Shown here: positions 1-8,076 of the stretch, piece by piece
How positions within the stretch are numbered: position 1 is the first letter of the stretch
Layout of the letters: each line of letters begins with the position of its first letter
Origin: Chloroflexota bacterium
GTDB taxonomy: Bacteria; Chloroflexota; UBA6077
DNA: 12,455 bases
Direction of reading: 5' to 3'
Assembly: GCA_021845945.1 (NCBI GenBank)
Contig: JAJZRD010000100.1
Coordinates: forward strand, 1 to 12,455
Program-made: the position numbers and the translations under genes
The notes under the pieces: model-generated
Database searches by the model: none
Seen by the model: the letters and a program-made list of their open reading frames with translations, nothing else
Told to the model about the DNA's origin: nothing

Positions 1-1
1 C

Positions 2-136
2 TCCGATCTTCCGTCCGATCTGTGCAGCCACCTGGCGGGCGAGCCGGTGGAACGGGTGATATGCGACCACATTGCCAGCATGACGGACCGCTACGCGCTG
101 CAGACCTACAAGCAGCTGTTCGTGCCAGAGGGATGA
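2..136 (+). CDS. dgt: C-terminal fragment of dGTP triphosphohydrolase-like HD protein (5' end outside window)
   Basis: The reading frame is open from the left edge and stops with TGA at 134-136, giving 45 residues that end in QLFVPEG. The stretch RVICDHIASMTDRYALQTYK matches the conserved C-terminal helix of the dGTPase/HD-domain family, which usually reads DxIAGMTDR-A. These enzymes hydrolyse dGTP or other dNTPs to the nucleoside and triphosphate in the cytoplasm; that is family knowledge, because the HD catalytic motifs lie outside the window. Location just upstream of dnaG and rpoD supports the call, since a dgt-dnaG-rpoD order is known in several bacterial phyla. The main uncertainty is substrate, as many members are only called deoxyguanosinetriphosphate triphosphohydrolase-like. 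Confidence 0.82.
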   Translation, partial: SDLPSDLCSHLAGEPVERVICDHIASMTDRYALQTYKQLFVPEG

Positions 137-203
137 AGGCGCGGCGTGCAGCGACCGACTATTAGACGTGAGGGCGGACCGGTTGCCGCTGAAGGTTCAG
201 TCC

Positions 204-233
204 TCACCCCGACCCTCTCCCAAGGGGAGAGGG
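204..233. repeat. Hairpin-forming intergenic repeat upstream of dnaG
   Basis: A perfect 9-bp stem (213-221 CCCTCTCCC, 225-233 GGGAGAGGG) with a 3-nt loop AAG is preceded by CTCACCCCGA. The whole resembles the widespread CCCTCACCCC..CTCTCCC..GGGAGAGGG intergenic repeat seen in many GC-rich bacteria. It sits in the 119-nt gap between the dGTPase-like gene and dnaG, 22 nt before the dnaG start. No run of T follows, so a classical intrinsic terminator is not supported; transcript processing or attenuation between the two genes is possible. I saw no convincing promoter in the rest of this gap. Confidence 0.7.
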
Positions 234-255
234 AGAGTCGCAGGGGCGGGGCTAG

Positions 256-2151
256 ATGGCAGGGGATGTAGTCGACCAGATAAAGGCCAGGCTGGACGTA
301 GTCGACGTCGTCTCCGAGAAGGTCGTGCTGAAGAAGGCGGGGAAGACGCTGAAGGGGTTGTGCCCCTTCCACGTGGAGAAGACGCCCTCCTTCATAGTCT
401 TCCCCGAGACGGGCACCTGGCACTGCTTCGGATGCGGCGCCGGCGGCGACCTATTCAACTTCGTCATGCAGAGCGAGAATGTGGGCTTTCCGGAAGCCCT
501 CTCCCTGCTGGCTTCCCGAGCCGGCGTTGAGCTGCAGAGGGGGCAGCGAGAAAGCCACTCCGACGAAGGCGTCGCAAAGCTATATGCGGTTAACGATGCC
601 GCGGCCGTCTACTTCCGTTCGATGCTGGATAGCCCCGCCGGGTCCCGCACGAGAGGCTACCTTCAGGATCGTGGGATCTCGACCGACAGCGTGGACCAGT
701 TCCAGCTCGGCTTTGCGCCGGACGCCGGAGCGGGTCTGGCCCACCACTTGCTGCAACAAGGCTTTGGAAGATCGGAGGTCCTGGAGGCAGGACTGGCCGG
801 GGAGAACGAGTCCGGAGGGCTGTACGACCGATTCCGGGGGCGTTTGATCTTCCCGATACGGGACCCCGGGGGGAAGCTGGTGGGGTTCGGCGGCCGGGCG
901 CTGGCCAAGGAGGCTCAACCCAAGTATCTGAACACCCCTCAGACCCCACTTTTCGACAAGGGGGGGTGCCTCTACGCCGTCGATCGGGCCAAGCAGGAGA
1001 TCCGGCACACCGGGCAGGCGGTGATCGTGGAGGGCTACGTGGATGCCCTCATGGCCCATCAGCACGGTTTTCGGAACGTGGTGGCCGCGCTGGGCACCGC
1101 CGTGACCGACCGGCAGCTATCGCTGTTGAAGAAGTGGGCCTCCGAGCTCTGTTTTGCCCTGGATCCCGACGAGGCGGGTCAGGCGGCGACCGCAAGAGGG
1201 CTGGCCGTGGCGATGGACGCCCTGGAGCGGAGCGCGACGCCGGTTCCCACCTGGAAGGGGCTGGTCGAGTACGTCTACAAGCTGAAGACCTCCATCAAGA
1301 TCATCGGTCTGCCGGCAGGGAAGGACCCGGACGACGTGATACGGGAAGGGCCGGCCCAATGGCGCCAGCTGGTGCAGAGCGCCGTCCCTGTGGAGGAGTT
1401 CTTCCTGGAGAGGGTCCGGCGAAAGCACGACCTGTCCACCGCCGGTGGCAAGGCGGCCGCGGTGGAAGAGGCGATGGCGGTGATCGGCGAGATCCCGGAG
1501 CCGGTGCAGCAAGCCCATTACGTGCAGCGGCTGGCGGCGATGGTTGGCATCGAAGAGTCCATCCTGCTCCAGCAGGCACGCCAGTGCCATCGCCGGAGGC
1601 CGGAGGCTGCTGCTGCCGCCCCTCGCCGTGTCGAGGATCAGCCGGGGGCAGATCTAGAGGCCTACTGCCTGGCCATGATCCTGAAGAGTCCTGCTCTGTT
1701 GGAGAAGGAGCCGAGGCTGAGGGCAGAGCACTTCGTCGATCCGACCTATCGGGAGCTGTTCCGGAGGATCCTGGAGCAGTGGGACGCCAGGAGGGGGGAG
1801 ACGGAGGCAGCCGAGTTGCTGGAGCGGCTGAGGGGCGAGCCCGAGGGTCCGCTGAGGGACAGCCTGGAGGAGCTGCTGGCGATGGAGGCCCAGTACCCGG
1901 TTCGCTTCCAGGACCAACTGGAAGAGGCTTACAAGGCGGCGGTTGTTAGCTTGGTGTTGAGCGGTTTGCAGTTGCGCAAGCAGCAGATTGAAGCAGCGTG
2001 GGCCTCGAGGGAGGCCGATGGAGACCCTGGGCAGATGGCGGCTCTGGAGAAGGCCGGTTACGACATCGCCGTGGAGTCTCATAAGCTGAAGCTGCTGGGG
2101 GACACAAAACCGTTGCGGGCGATCCACAAGGAGGTTCGGCATGGTGGATGA
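256..2151 (+). CDS. dnaG: DNA primase DnaG
   Basis: Synthesises RNA primers at the replication fork, recruited by the DnaB helicase. The 631-residue length is normal for DnaG. Domains in order: a CHC2 zinc-binding domain (about 4-95) with C36, H39, C57 and C60; the basic N-terminal part of the RNA polymerase domain ([20 protein letters not shown] from 191; [15 protein letters not shown] from 222); a Toprim fold with the acidic residue E259 in VEGYVDAL and D303/D305 in [13 protein letters not shown] at 356-360; and a helical C-terminal helicase-interaction region (about 464-631). The ATG at 256 gives the expected N-terminus ([16 protein letters not shown]), although no strong Shine-Dalgarno sequence is seen, only a G-rich tract. 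The 3' end overlaps rpoD by 11 nt, so the two are probably co-transcribed. Confidence 0.97.
   Translation: MAGDVVDQIKARLDVVDVVSEKVVLKKAGKTLKGLCPFHVEKTPSFIVFPETGTWHCFGCGAGGDLFNFVMQSENVGFPEALSLLASRAGVELQRGQRESHSDEGVAKLYAVNDAAAVYFRSMLDSPAGSRTRGYLQDRGISTDSVDQFQLGFAPDAGAGLAHHLLQQGFGRSEVLEAGLAGENESGGLYDRFRGRLIFPIRDPGGKLVGFGGRALAKEAQPKYLNTPQTPLFDKGGCLYAVDRAKQEIRHTGQAVIVEGYVDALMAHQHGFRNVVAALGTAVTDRQLSLLKKWASELCFALDPDEAGQAATARGLAVAMDALERSATPVPTWKGLVEYVYKLKTSIKIIGLPAGKDPDDVIREGPAQWRQLVQSAVPVEEFFLERVRRKHDLSTAGGKAAAVEEAMAVIGEIPEPVQQAHYVQRLAAMVGIEESILLQQARQCHRRRPEAAAAAPRRVEDQPGADLEAYCLAMILKSPALLEKEPRLRAEHFVDPTYRELFRRILEQWDARRGETEAAELLERLRGEPEGPLRDSLEELLAMEAQYPVRFQDQLEEAYKAAVVSLVLSGLQLRKQQIEAAWASREADGDPGQMAALEKAGYDIAVESHKLKLLGDTKPLRAIHKEVRHGG
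2128..2134 (+). promoter_or_regulatory. Strong ribosome binding site of rpoD inside dnaG
   Basis: AAGGAGG lies 6 nt before the ATG at 2141, inside the last codons of dnaG. It fixes the rpoD start and shows that rpoD is translated from a message on which dnaG translation is still ending. Confidence 0.85.
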
Positions 2152-3745
2152 CGCCAGGGTGGAGGCCGACAAGGCATCCTCCCTCGTCTATTCGGAGTTG
2201 TTGGCGAAGGGGCAGGCGCGAGGTTACGTGACGCCCGACGACATTCTGCAGAAGATACCTAACCCTGAGAACGACGTGGGGATGGCGGACGGCCTGGTAG
2301 CTGCCCTGGATGACGCGGGGATAAAGGTGGCCACCTCGGCCTCTCTCGCCGACATGGAGGGCCCACCCCCTTCCTGGCTCACCGACATGGAGAACGAGCA
2401 GGAGGTGGAGGCCGCCGTTCGGGTCGACGAGCACGAGGGGCTGGAGGACCACGTCCGCATGTATCTCCGGGAGATCGGTACCGTCCCGCTGCTGAGCTGG
2501 GAGGGGGAGAAGCGGCTCGCTCGGAAGATGGAGGAAGGCTCCTTCCTCGAGAGGACGCGCCGTGAATCGCCGCCCCCCGAGGCGGAGGAGGAGGGAACGG
2601 ACGACGCCGCGGAGTTCCCGGAGGAGGACCGCCAGATCACCGAGGAGGACGCCGTTGCCCTCCTGCAGCTGATGTACGCCCGTTTCTGCCAGCAGTTCCC
2701 CTATCTGGATCTGGTCTTTCCCAGTGGCGGAACTCGACAGGGCCTGCAGGAGAGCATACAGAAGATGGGGAATCTGGCGGACATCGACCCCAACCGGGTG
2801 CAGGAGATGGCCGACAAGCAGGGTGTGGAGATCACCGTTGCCGATCGCGCCATCGTGCAGCTATCGATCCTCTGTCGCGTGCTGCCGGGGGAGCTGCTCG
2901 ACGAGGTCGCCCGGGAGGTGAGCCGCACCGGCACGCCTCCGCCCCCTGCCTTCGGCGAGGACTACTTCGCCTCCAGGCCTTTCGAGGCGAAACACAGGCT
3001 GACCGACATCCAGCAGGAGGCCCAAAGAGCCCGAGCCAGTCTCACCGAGGCCAACCTTCGACTGGTGGTTAGCGTCGCCAAGAAGTACATCGGGCGTGGG
3101 ATGTCGCTGCTGGATCTGATCCAGGAGGGCAACATCGGCCTGATCCGGGCGGTGGAGAAGTTCGAGTTCCGAAAGGGGTACAAGTTCTCCACCTACGCCA
3201 CCTGGTGGATCAGGCAGGCAATCACCCGCGCCATCGCGGACCAGGCGCGCACCATCCGGATCCCGGTCCACATGGTGGAGACCATCAACAAGCTGAGCCG
3301 GTTGTCCCGACGGCTGTTGCAGGATCTTGGCCGGGAACCCACCTCCGAGGAGATCGGGAACAAGATGGAGATCCCCGCCGAGAAGGTGCGAGAGATCATG
3401 AAGGTCTCCCAGGAGCCGGTCTCCCTGGAGACCCCCATAGGCGAGGAAGAGGACAGCCACCTGGGGGATTTCATCGAGGACCAGTCGGCACTGGCTCCGG
3501 CGGATGCGGCCTCCCACCAGTTGCTGAAGGAGCAGGTGGACGACGTTCTGCGGTCGTTGACCCACCGGGAGCGGCGAGTGCTGCAGCTTCGCTTCGGCCT
3601 GGACGACGGCCGGCAGCGGACGCTGGAGGAGGTGGGGCGCGAGTTTGGAGTTACCCGCGAGCGCATCCGGCAGATAGAGGCGAAGGCTTTGAGGAAGCTG
3701 CGGCACCCCAGTCGCAGCAAGAAGCTGAAGGATTACCTGGACTAG
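2141..3745 (+). CDS. rpoD: Principal (sigma-70 group 1) RNA polymerase sigma factor
   Basis: Directs RNA polymerase to housekeeping promoters. The protein has 534 residues. Region 1.1-like sequence is at about 12-65 ([17 protein letters not shown]), region 1.2 at about 101-131 ([21 protein letters not shown]), region 2 at about 300-372 ([40 protein letters not shown]; the promoter-melting segment [20 protein letters not shown]), region 3 at about 378-455 and region 4 at about 465-534 ([11 protein letters not shown]; helix-turn-helix [20 protein letters not shown]). Full conservation of regions 1.2 to 4.2 points to the primary sigma rather than an alternative one. Between 1.2 and 2 lies a poorly conserved insert of about 165 residues with an acidic, proline-bearing stretch (144-170). 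The ATG at 2141 has an excellent ribosome binding site and overlaps dnaG. Confidence 0.97.
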   Translation: MVDDARVEADKASSLVYSELLAKGQARGYVTPDDILQKIPNPENDVGMADGLVAALDDAGIKVATSASLADMEGPPPSWLTDMENEQEVEAAVRVDEHEGLEDHVRMYLREIGTVPLLSWEGEKRLARKMEEGSFLERTRRESPPPEAEEEGTDDAAEFPEEDRQITEEDAVALLQLMYARFCQQFPYLDLVFPSGGTRQGLQESIQKMGNLADIDPNRVQEMADKQGVEITVADRAIVQLSILCRVLPGELLDEVAREVSRTGTPPPPAFGEDYFASRPFEAKHRLTDIQQEAQRARASLTEANLRLVVSVAKKYIGRGMSLLDLIQEGNIGLIRAVEKFEFRKGYKFSTYATWWIRQAITRAIADQARTIRIPVHMVETINKLSRLSRRLLQDLGREPTSEEIGNKMEIPAEKVREIMKVSQEPVSLETPIGEEEDSHLGDFIEDQSALAPADAASHQLLKEQVDDVLRSLTHRERRVLQLRFGLDDGRQRTLEEVGREFGVTRERIRQIEAKALRKLRHPSRSKKLKDYLD

Positions 3746-3755
3746 GCTGGTTGAC

Positions 3756-5486
3756 CTAGCCCCCAGCCCCCTTCCCCACCAGGGAAGGGGGTCTTACTTG
3801 GTCGGCGGCAGGAAGGGAGAAGTGGAAAGCGGTACCCTTGCCCACCTCGCTCTCCAGCCAGATCCTTCCGCCGTGGGCGTCGACGATACCCTTGCTGATG
3901 TAGAGGCCCAATCCCATGCCCTCGTGGCAGCGGTCGGGCCCACGATAGTAGCGCTCGAAGATCCGCTCCTGGACCTCTCTCGGCATGCCGACCCCATCGT
4001 CCTGCACCGACGTCACCACGGAGCTATCCATTCTCCGAACGCGGATCTGGACGTGGCCGCCGGGGAGTGTGGCCTTGATAGCGTTGGAGACGAGATTGGT
4101 CAGCAGCTGCTCCACACGGTGCGGGTCCGCCTGCACGGTGGCGTCTTCCGAGCCCAACAGCTCCAGCTCTCGATCCGGAGCCGAGAGCTGCATCTGGGCT
4201 ACCAGCTCTCTCGCCAGGGAGGTGAGGCTGAAATCCACGTAGCGGAGATCCAGCCTGCCCATGCGGATCAAGGAGAAATCCAGGAGATCGAAAACCAGCT
4301 GGCTCAGGCGGGCTACCTGCCGGTCGGCTATCTCCAGCATCCCAAACTCCCGCGGCCCAAGGGTCTGGTCGGGGCGCTGGCGAGCCAGTCGCATGATCAG
4401 CTGCACGTATCCCTTTACCGCAGTGAGAGGGGTCTTGAGCTCGTGGGCGACCATCGCCAGGAACTCGTCCTTCTGCAGCTCCAGCTCTTTGCGGTCGGAG
4501 ATGTCCTGGAGCAGGGCCACCGCCCCGACGGTGTTGCCGGACTCGTCCACGATGGGGCATGCGCTACACAGGGCGGTAACACCGTGGCCGTTCGCGCGAT
4601 GGATGACCATCTCCTGCACCTTCGTCGACTCTCCCGTGCGGGCCGCATGCACCCACGGAAGCTCGTCGGGCAGGTAGGGCTCGCCGGCAGGGGTTGCGAA
4701 GCCGTACAGCTGCGGGTAGGAGGAAACCGACGCCTTCGGATCGAGAGGCTGGCCCAGCAGCTGGGCCAGGGCTCGACTGGCGGAGACGACCCTGCCCTCC
4801 GGGGCAGAAGCCACCACAACCCCCTGGGGGATGCTATCCAAGATGGCCTGGAGGTGGAGGCTGGTGAGGGTCAACTGCTGGGTCGCCTGGCGAGCGGTGT
4901 CCAGTCGTTGAAGCTGGGCGAGAGCCGTCGAGATGTGTCGTGTGATGTCGGTGGCCAGGGCGCTGCGTCCATCGCGGACCGCATCCACCGGATCGGCCGA
5001 GGCCAGGAGAAGCAGCCCCAGGTTTCTATGCCCGTGGGTGAGGGGGGTCACCAGGACGGAGGCAGAGCCGAGCACCGCCGCCAGACGGGCTCGTTCCTCC
5101 GATCCGAAGAGGGCCAGCAGCTTCTCCTCGTCGTCCAAGGATAGGCTGACTGCCCTGCTCGAACCGACCACCCTGCCGGCGACGCCGCCGTATCCCTGGG
5201 GCACCCACTCCTCGGCCAGCCGCCGGGCGAGCGGCCCTTTGTCGGGAATGTGATGGGACACGGCCGCCAGCCGCAACTCCCCGGTTGCCCTGTCTTGCAG
5301 CCACAGGCAGCACCAGCCGACCGTAGCCTCCGCCGCAGCCGCGGCCGCTCGCGGGGCGAGTTCCAGGGGGGTGGATGCCGAGCCAAGGGCGTCAAAAAGC
5401 AGCGCGAGAAAGCGCGCTGCTATCTCAGCTCCCGTCTTTTCGAGCTCCATTTGTCCCGTCTCAGGGTCGCGCAGGGTTTCTGTCAC
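3756..5486 (-). CDS. Soluble GAF-PAS sensor histidine kinase
   Basis: Predicted to sense a cytoplasmic signal and autophosphorylate on histidine. From the GTG at 5486 the protein has 576 residues: GAF-like domain at about 25-195, PAS-like domain at about 210-330 (LQAILDSIPQGVVVAS to ALLQDISDRK), HisKA domain with H348 in MVAHELKTPLT, and HATPase domain with an N box (NLVSNAIKAT, 464-473), G1 (VQDDGVGMP, 494-502) and G2 (GMGLGLYIS, 523-531). No signal peptide or membrane helix is visible, so it should be cytoplasmic. The GTG has AGGGA 5 nt upstream. A longer frame from TTG 5537 lacks a ribosome binding site and begins too near a candidate promoter; ATG 5450 is another option. The last 13 residues (VRPPSLVGKGAGG) come from the hairpin repeat. 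No response regulator is nearby, so it is an orphan in this window. Confidence 0.9.
   Translation of the reverse strand: MTETLRDPETGQMELEKTGAEIAARFLALLFDALGSASTPLELAPRAAAAAAEATVGWCCLWLQDRATGELRLAAVSHHIPDKGPLARRLAEEWVPQGYGGVAGRVVGSSRAVSLSLDDEEKLLALFGSEERARLAAVLGSASVLVTPLTHGHRNLGLLLLASADPVDAVRDGRSALATDITRHISTALAQLQRLDTARQATQQLTLTSLHLQAILDSIPQGVVVASAPEGRVVSASRALAQLLGQPLDPKASVSSYPQLYGFATPAGEPYLPDELPWVHAARTGESTKVQEMVIHRANGHGVTALCSACPIVDESGNTVGAVALLQDISDRKELELQKDEFLAMVAHELKTPLTAVKGYVQLIMRLARQRPDQTLGPREFGMLEIADRQVARLSQLVFDLLDFSLIRMGRLDLRYVDFSLTSLARELVAQMQLSAPDRELELLGSEDATVQADPHRVEQLLTNLVSNAIKATLPGGHVQIRVRRMDSSVVTSVQDDGVGMPREVQERIFERYYRGPDRCHEGMGLGLYISKGIVDAHGGRIWLESEVGKGTAFHFSLPAADQVRPPSLVGKGAGG
3767..3791. 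repeat. 10-bp-stem hairpin between convergent rpoD and histidine kinase genes
   Basis: CCCCCTTCCC (3767-3776) pairs perfectly with GGGAAGGGGG (3782-3791) around the loop CACCA. It lies 21 nt after the rpoD stop and inside the end of the opposing kinase reading frame. It could act as a bidirectional terminator for the convergent pair, but neither side has a clear run of T. It also resembles the dispersed CCCCAGCCCCCTTCCC..GGGAAGGGGG class of bacterial intergenic repeats. Confidence 0.75.
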
Positions 5487-5549
5487 GCCGGTCCCTATCG
5501 ATCTGCCGGATAGATGGACGACACCGCGTGGGAGCAAGTCTCGGTTCGT

Positions 5550-5579
5550 AGGATACCACGGCGGTCAAAGGTTGTTCAA
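5550..5579 (-). promoter_or_regulatory. Candidate sigma-70 promoter of the histidine kinase
   Basis: On the minus strand TTGAAC (5574-5579) and TATCCT (5550-5555) are separated by 18 nt. Transcription would begin near 5543. That leaves only a few nt before the TTG at 5537 but a normal leader before the GTG at 5486, which supports the downstream start. This is a pattern match only. Confidence 0.35.
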
Positions 5580-5711
5580 CGGCATAGAGGAAAATAGCAG
5601 GGGATTCTGGCGGTTCTCACTGCACGCAAAGCAACCGTTTCTGGCCCGGAGCGTCGCTTCCTGTGGTTCCCGCAGGTGGGCGTGAGAAAGGTGGCCTCGG
5701 GAGGATGCCCA

Positions 5712-5741
5712 TTGTCCGACGGCCGGGTTGACCTGTATATT
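5712..5741 (+). promoter_or_regulatory. Weak candidate promoter for the first CgeB-type glycosyltransferase
   Basis: TTGTCC (5712-5717) and TATATT (5736-5741) are 18 nt apart, upstream of AAGGAG at 5761-5766 and the GTG at 5778. The region between the divergent kinase and glycosyltransferase starts (5487-5777) is AT-richer than its surroundings and holds no other recognisable feature. Confidence 0.3.
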
Positions 5742-5777
5742 GATGGGCCATTGCCTGCGAAAGGAGTGCTGTCGTCT

Positions 5778-6839
5778 GTGCGGCTGACGGTGTTCGGGCT
5801 AAGCATCACCAGCTCGTGGGGGAACGGGCACGCTTCCGTCTATCGAGGGTTGCTGCGGGAGCTCCACCGGCGGGGCGTGGAGGTAACCTTCGTCGAAAAG
5901 GACGTCCTCTGGTACGCCGCCAACCGGGACATGCCCCAGGCCGATTTCGCCCGCATCCTGCTGTACCGGGATCGGGCAGGTTGGGAGGATCTGCTGTCCA
6001 CCGAGTTGGGGCGGGCCGAGCTGGTGCTGATGGGCAGCTATTTCCCCGACGGCCCCGCTCTGGCGGACCGTCTCGCCGGTTGCCCGGGTCTCCAGCGGCT
6101 CTACTACGACATCGACACCCCCATCACCCTGGGGGCCTTCGCGACGGAGGGGGGAACGGCCTACCTGCGGGCCGATCAGCTCCCGACCTTCGACGCCGTG
6201 CTCTCCTTCACCGGCGGGAGGGCCTTACAGGAGCTGAGGGAGAGGTGGGGGGCCAGAAGGGCTGTTGCTTTCTACTGCGCCCTGGACCCGGAAACCCACC
6301 GGCGAACGGATCCTCAGGAAGAGTTCCGCTGCCGGCTGGGCTACATGGGCACCTACTCCCCCGATCGCCACGCGGCGTGGGAGAGCCTCTTTCTCAAGCC
6401 TGCCCTTCGGCTGCCCGACCGCCGTTTCGTGCTGGCGGGCCCTCAGTACCCGGCGGTCGGGTTGCCGGCCAACGTCGTACACCTTCAGCACCTCCCGCCC
6501 GCGGATCACTCAGCCTTCTACAGCTCTTCCGACTTGACGCTGAACATAACCCGGGGGCCGATGGTAGCCTACGGCCACAGCCCCTCGGTTCGCCTTTTCG
6601 AGGCGGCCGGATGCGGCAGCTGCGTCGTGTCCGATCGCTGGGACGGGTTGGGGGAGCTGTTCGACGTCGGGAGGGAGATCCTGGTGGCCTCGGGTGAGGC
6701 GGAGATGATGCGGCTGCTGCAGGGACTCCAGGCCGAAGATGCAGCCGGCATAGGGGAGCGGTTTCGGGCCAGGGTGCTGCGGGAGCACAGCTACGCCGTG
6801 AGGGCGGAACAGCTGTTGGATCTGCTTAAGGAGTTGTAG
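5778..6839 (+). CDS. CgeB-type glycosyltransferase, copy 1
   Basis: Predicted cytoplasmic GT-B fold sugar transferase related to spore maturation protein CgeB; donor and acceptor cannot be read from the sequence. The 353-residue product begins VRLTVFGLSITSSWGNGHAS, which aligns with the start of the neighbouring copy (MRITFFGSSITSAYWNGAAT) and so fixes the start at GTG 5778, with AAGGAG 11 nt upstream. A longer frame from 5676 adds an unrelated tail. Visible motifs are YYDIDTPITL (109-118), SFTGGRALQELRERWGARR (143-161), ALDPETHRR (168-176), and the C-terminal donor-site region PSVRLFEAAGCGSCVVSDRW (269-288) with GREILVA (298-304). It is the only gene of the sugar locus on the plus strand. 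It is convergent with copy 2, and both genes stop in one palindrome. Its own promoter therefore seems likely. Confidence 0.85.
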   Translation: MRLTVFGLSITSSWGNGHASVYRGLLRELHRRGVEVTFVEKDVLWYAANRDMPQADFARILLYRDRAGWEDLLSTELGRAELVLMGSYFPDGPALADRLAGCPGLQRLYYDIDTPITLGAFATEGGTAYLRADQLPTFDAVLSFTGGRALQELRERWGARRAVAFYCALDPETHRRTDPQEEFRCRLGYMGTYSPDRHAAWESLFLKPALRLPDRRFVLAGPQYPAVGLPANVVHLQHLPPADHSAFYSSSDLTLNITRGPMVAYGHSPSVRLFEAAGCGSCVVSDRWDGLGELFDVGREILVASGEAEMMRLLQGLQAEDAAGIGERFRARVLREHSYAVRAEQLLDLLKEL

Positions 6840-6862
6840 GGGCGTGCGCCGTACGCCCCTAC
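6836..6862. repeat. Palindrome carrying the stop codons of two convergent genes
   Basis: GTAGGGGCGT (6836-6845) pairs with ACGCCCCTAC (6853-6862) around a 7-nt loop. The TAG of the plus-strand gene (6837-6839) and the TAG of the minus-strand gene (6859-6861 on the plus strand reads CTA) occupy mirrored positions in the two arms. The GTAGGGGCG..CGCCCCTAC pattern is a common dispersed repeat. It may also stop transcription from both sides, though no T run is present. Confidence 0.8.
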
Positions 6863-7929
6863 GGGAACAGGCGGGTGAGGAAGCGCTGCAGCTGTTCGCC
6901 CCGGTGGTGGTAGCAATGCTGAGCCAACATTCGCTGCCGCGCCCGCTCACCGATGGCTCGGGACTGCTCGGTGCTCACGGATCGCACGAAGGCGGCCACC
7001 TCTTCGGCCCCCGAAGCTACCAGCAGCTCTCTCCCCGGCACGAGGAAGCTCTCGACCCCCTCCCACCGATCGGTCACCAGACAGGCGCCGGCGCCCGCGG
7101 CCTCGAAGACGCGGGTTGGGGGGCTGAAGCCGTAGTCGGCCATGGCCTGGCGGTTGACGTTCAGCACCAGGCGAGCGCTGCAGTTGAGGGCGTTGTGAAG
7201 CACCGTGGCCACGTGTCCCAGGTAGCGGACGTTGGGGGGGAGGGCCGCATCTCCCCAGCCCCCGCCACCCAGCACGAAGCGATGCTCCGGGCAGCTCTCC
7301 GCCGCGCGCAGGAAGAACTCCCGGACCCGAGCCTCCCGGTCGGGGAGCCGATGGCCCACGAAGAGGAGGTCGCACCGATAGGCCGGATCGGGCGGGACGG
7401 GGTGGTGGGTTTCCGGGTCCAGGGCGTTGTAGACCAGCTCGACGAGCCCTGCCCCAAGGGCGCCGTAGCCCTCGGCCACCCGAGGGCCACCCCCGTAGGT
7501 AAGGATCGCGTCGTAGCGGGGCACCAGCCGGCGGAAGTACCAGCCGGGGTCGCGGAAGGCCTGGTCCAGGGTGAAGGGGGCGTCTACGTCCCAATAGGCC
7601 ACCCGGTTGCCATCTCGTCGGGTCTCCAGGACCGCGGCGTCCAGATACTCGTCGTAGCGGCCCACGCCGCTGCACTTGACCACCAGATCCGAAGACCGCG
7701 CCCGCTCCAGCTCCAGCTCCAACTCCGCCCGGTCGCGGCACACCATCACCTCGGCATAGTCAGGATCCTCCGCCAGGTCCCGGTGCTGCTGGCGGTCGTA
7801 GATGTCCTGCTCCACGAAAACGGGCCGGTGGCCCAGCCGATGGAGTGCCCGGCAGATCCCACGGTAGTAGGTGGCAGCCCCGTTCCAGTAGGCCGAGGTG
7901 ATGCTGGACCCGAAGAAGGTTATTCTCAT
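6859..7929 (-). CDS. CgeB-type glycosyltransferase, copy 2
   Basis: A 356-residue predicted GT-B fold glycosyltransferase of the CgeB kind, cytoplasmic, with unknown sugar donor and acceptor. It starts MRITFFGSSITSAYWNGAAT at ATG 7929; only a G-rich tract stands in for a ribosome binding site. Motifs: FVEQDIYDRQQHRD (38-51), AYWDVDAPFTL (111-121), LTYGGGPRVAEGYGALGA (143-160), NALDPETHHPVPPDP (168-182), HRFVLGGGGWGD (216-227), and PPTRVFEAAGAGACLVTDRW (270-289) with GRELLVASG (299-307). It shares the DxDxPxTL, TGGG/YGGG, ALDPETH and FEAAG-G-C-V-DRW framework with copy 1 but differs throughout, so the two are diverged paralogues rather than a recent duplication. It is the last gene of the minus-strand series; a 147-nt gap holding a palindromic repeat separates it from copy 3. 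Confidence 0.87.
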   Translation of the reverse strand: MRITFFGSSITSAYWNGAATYYRGICRALHRLGHRPVFVEQDIYDRQQHRDLAEDPDYAEVMVCRDRAELELELERARSSDLVVKCSGVGRYDEYLDAAVLETRRDGNRVAYWDVDAPFTLDQAFRDPGWYFRRLVPRYDAILTYGGGPRVAEGYGALGAGLVELVYNALDPETHHPVPPDPAYRCDLLFVGHRLPDREARVREFFLRAAESCPEHRFVLGGGGWGDAALPPNVRYLGHVATVLHNALNCSARLVLNVNRQAMADYGFSPPTRVFEAAGAGACLVTDRWEGVESFLVPGRELLVASGAEEVAAFVRSVSTEQSRAIGERARQRMLAQHCYHHRGEQLQRFLTRLFP

Positions 7930-7977
7930 GCGACGCGCCCCGGCCGGCTAGTACATGGCCACACAGATCTTGATAGG

Positions 7978-8047
7978 TGTCATCCTGAGCGATAGCGAAG
8001 GATCTCCTCTCGCCACGGGGAGATGCTTCGCTGCGCTCAGCATGACA
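7978..8047. repeat. 70-nt imperfect inverted repeat (CHAER/ERSEAS-type intergenic repeat)
   Basis: The left arm TGTCATCCTGAGCG (7978-7991) faces CGCTCAGCATGACA (8034-8047), and the inner parts (GCGAAGGATCTCC, GGGGAGATGCTTCGC) also pair with small indels. Read on the minus strand it would give YCHAERSEAS followed by FAIAQDD, the familiar translation of a very common bacterial intergenic repeat. It fills most of the gap between the second and third CgeB-type genes. A related fragment lies inside the GT4 gene. Confidence 0.8.
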
Positions 8048-8076
8048 GTACATATCACCTTCACCGTGGCGAACCA

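Noticed and set aside
966..1949. 327-codon frame inside dnaG in another reading frame
   Set aside because: It is a low-complexity Gly/Arg/Ala-rich translation within an intact primase gene, typical of a shadow frame.
3767..3791. A firm intrinsic terminator call at the rpoD-kinase junction
   Set aside because: The stem is strong but no clear T run follows on either strand, so it is listed as a repeat with possible terminator function.
3798..5144. 448-codon open frame on the plus strand opposite the histidine kinase
   Set aside because: The kinase frame carries all expected H, N and G boxes, while the antisense translation shows no family features.
5676..5777. N-terminal extension of the first CgeB-type protein from a GTG at 5676
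   Set aside because: The extra 34 residues have no counterpart in the sister protein, and AAGGAG precedes the GTG at 5778.
6844..7995. 383-codon plus-strand frame opposite the second CgeB-type gene
   Set aside because: It is antisense to a gene with clear glycosyltransferase motifs and begins in the palindrome.
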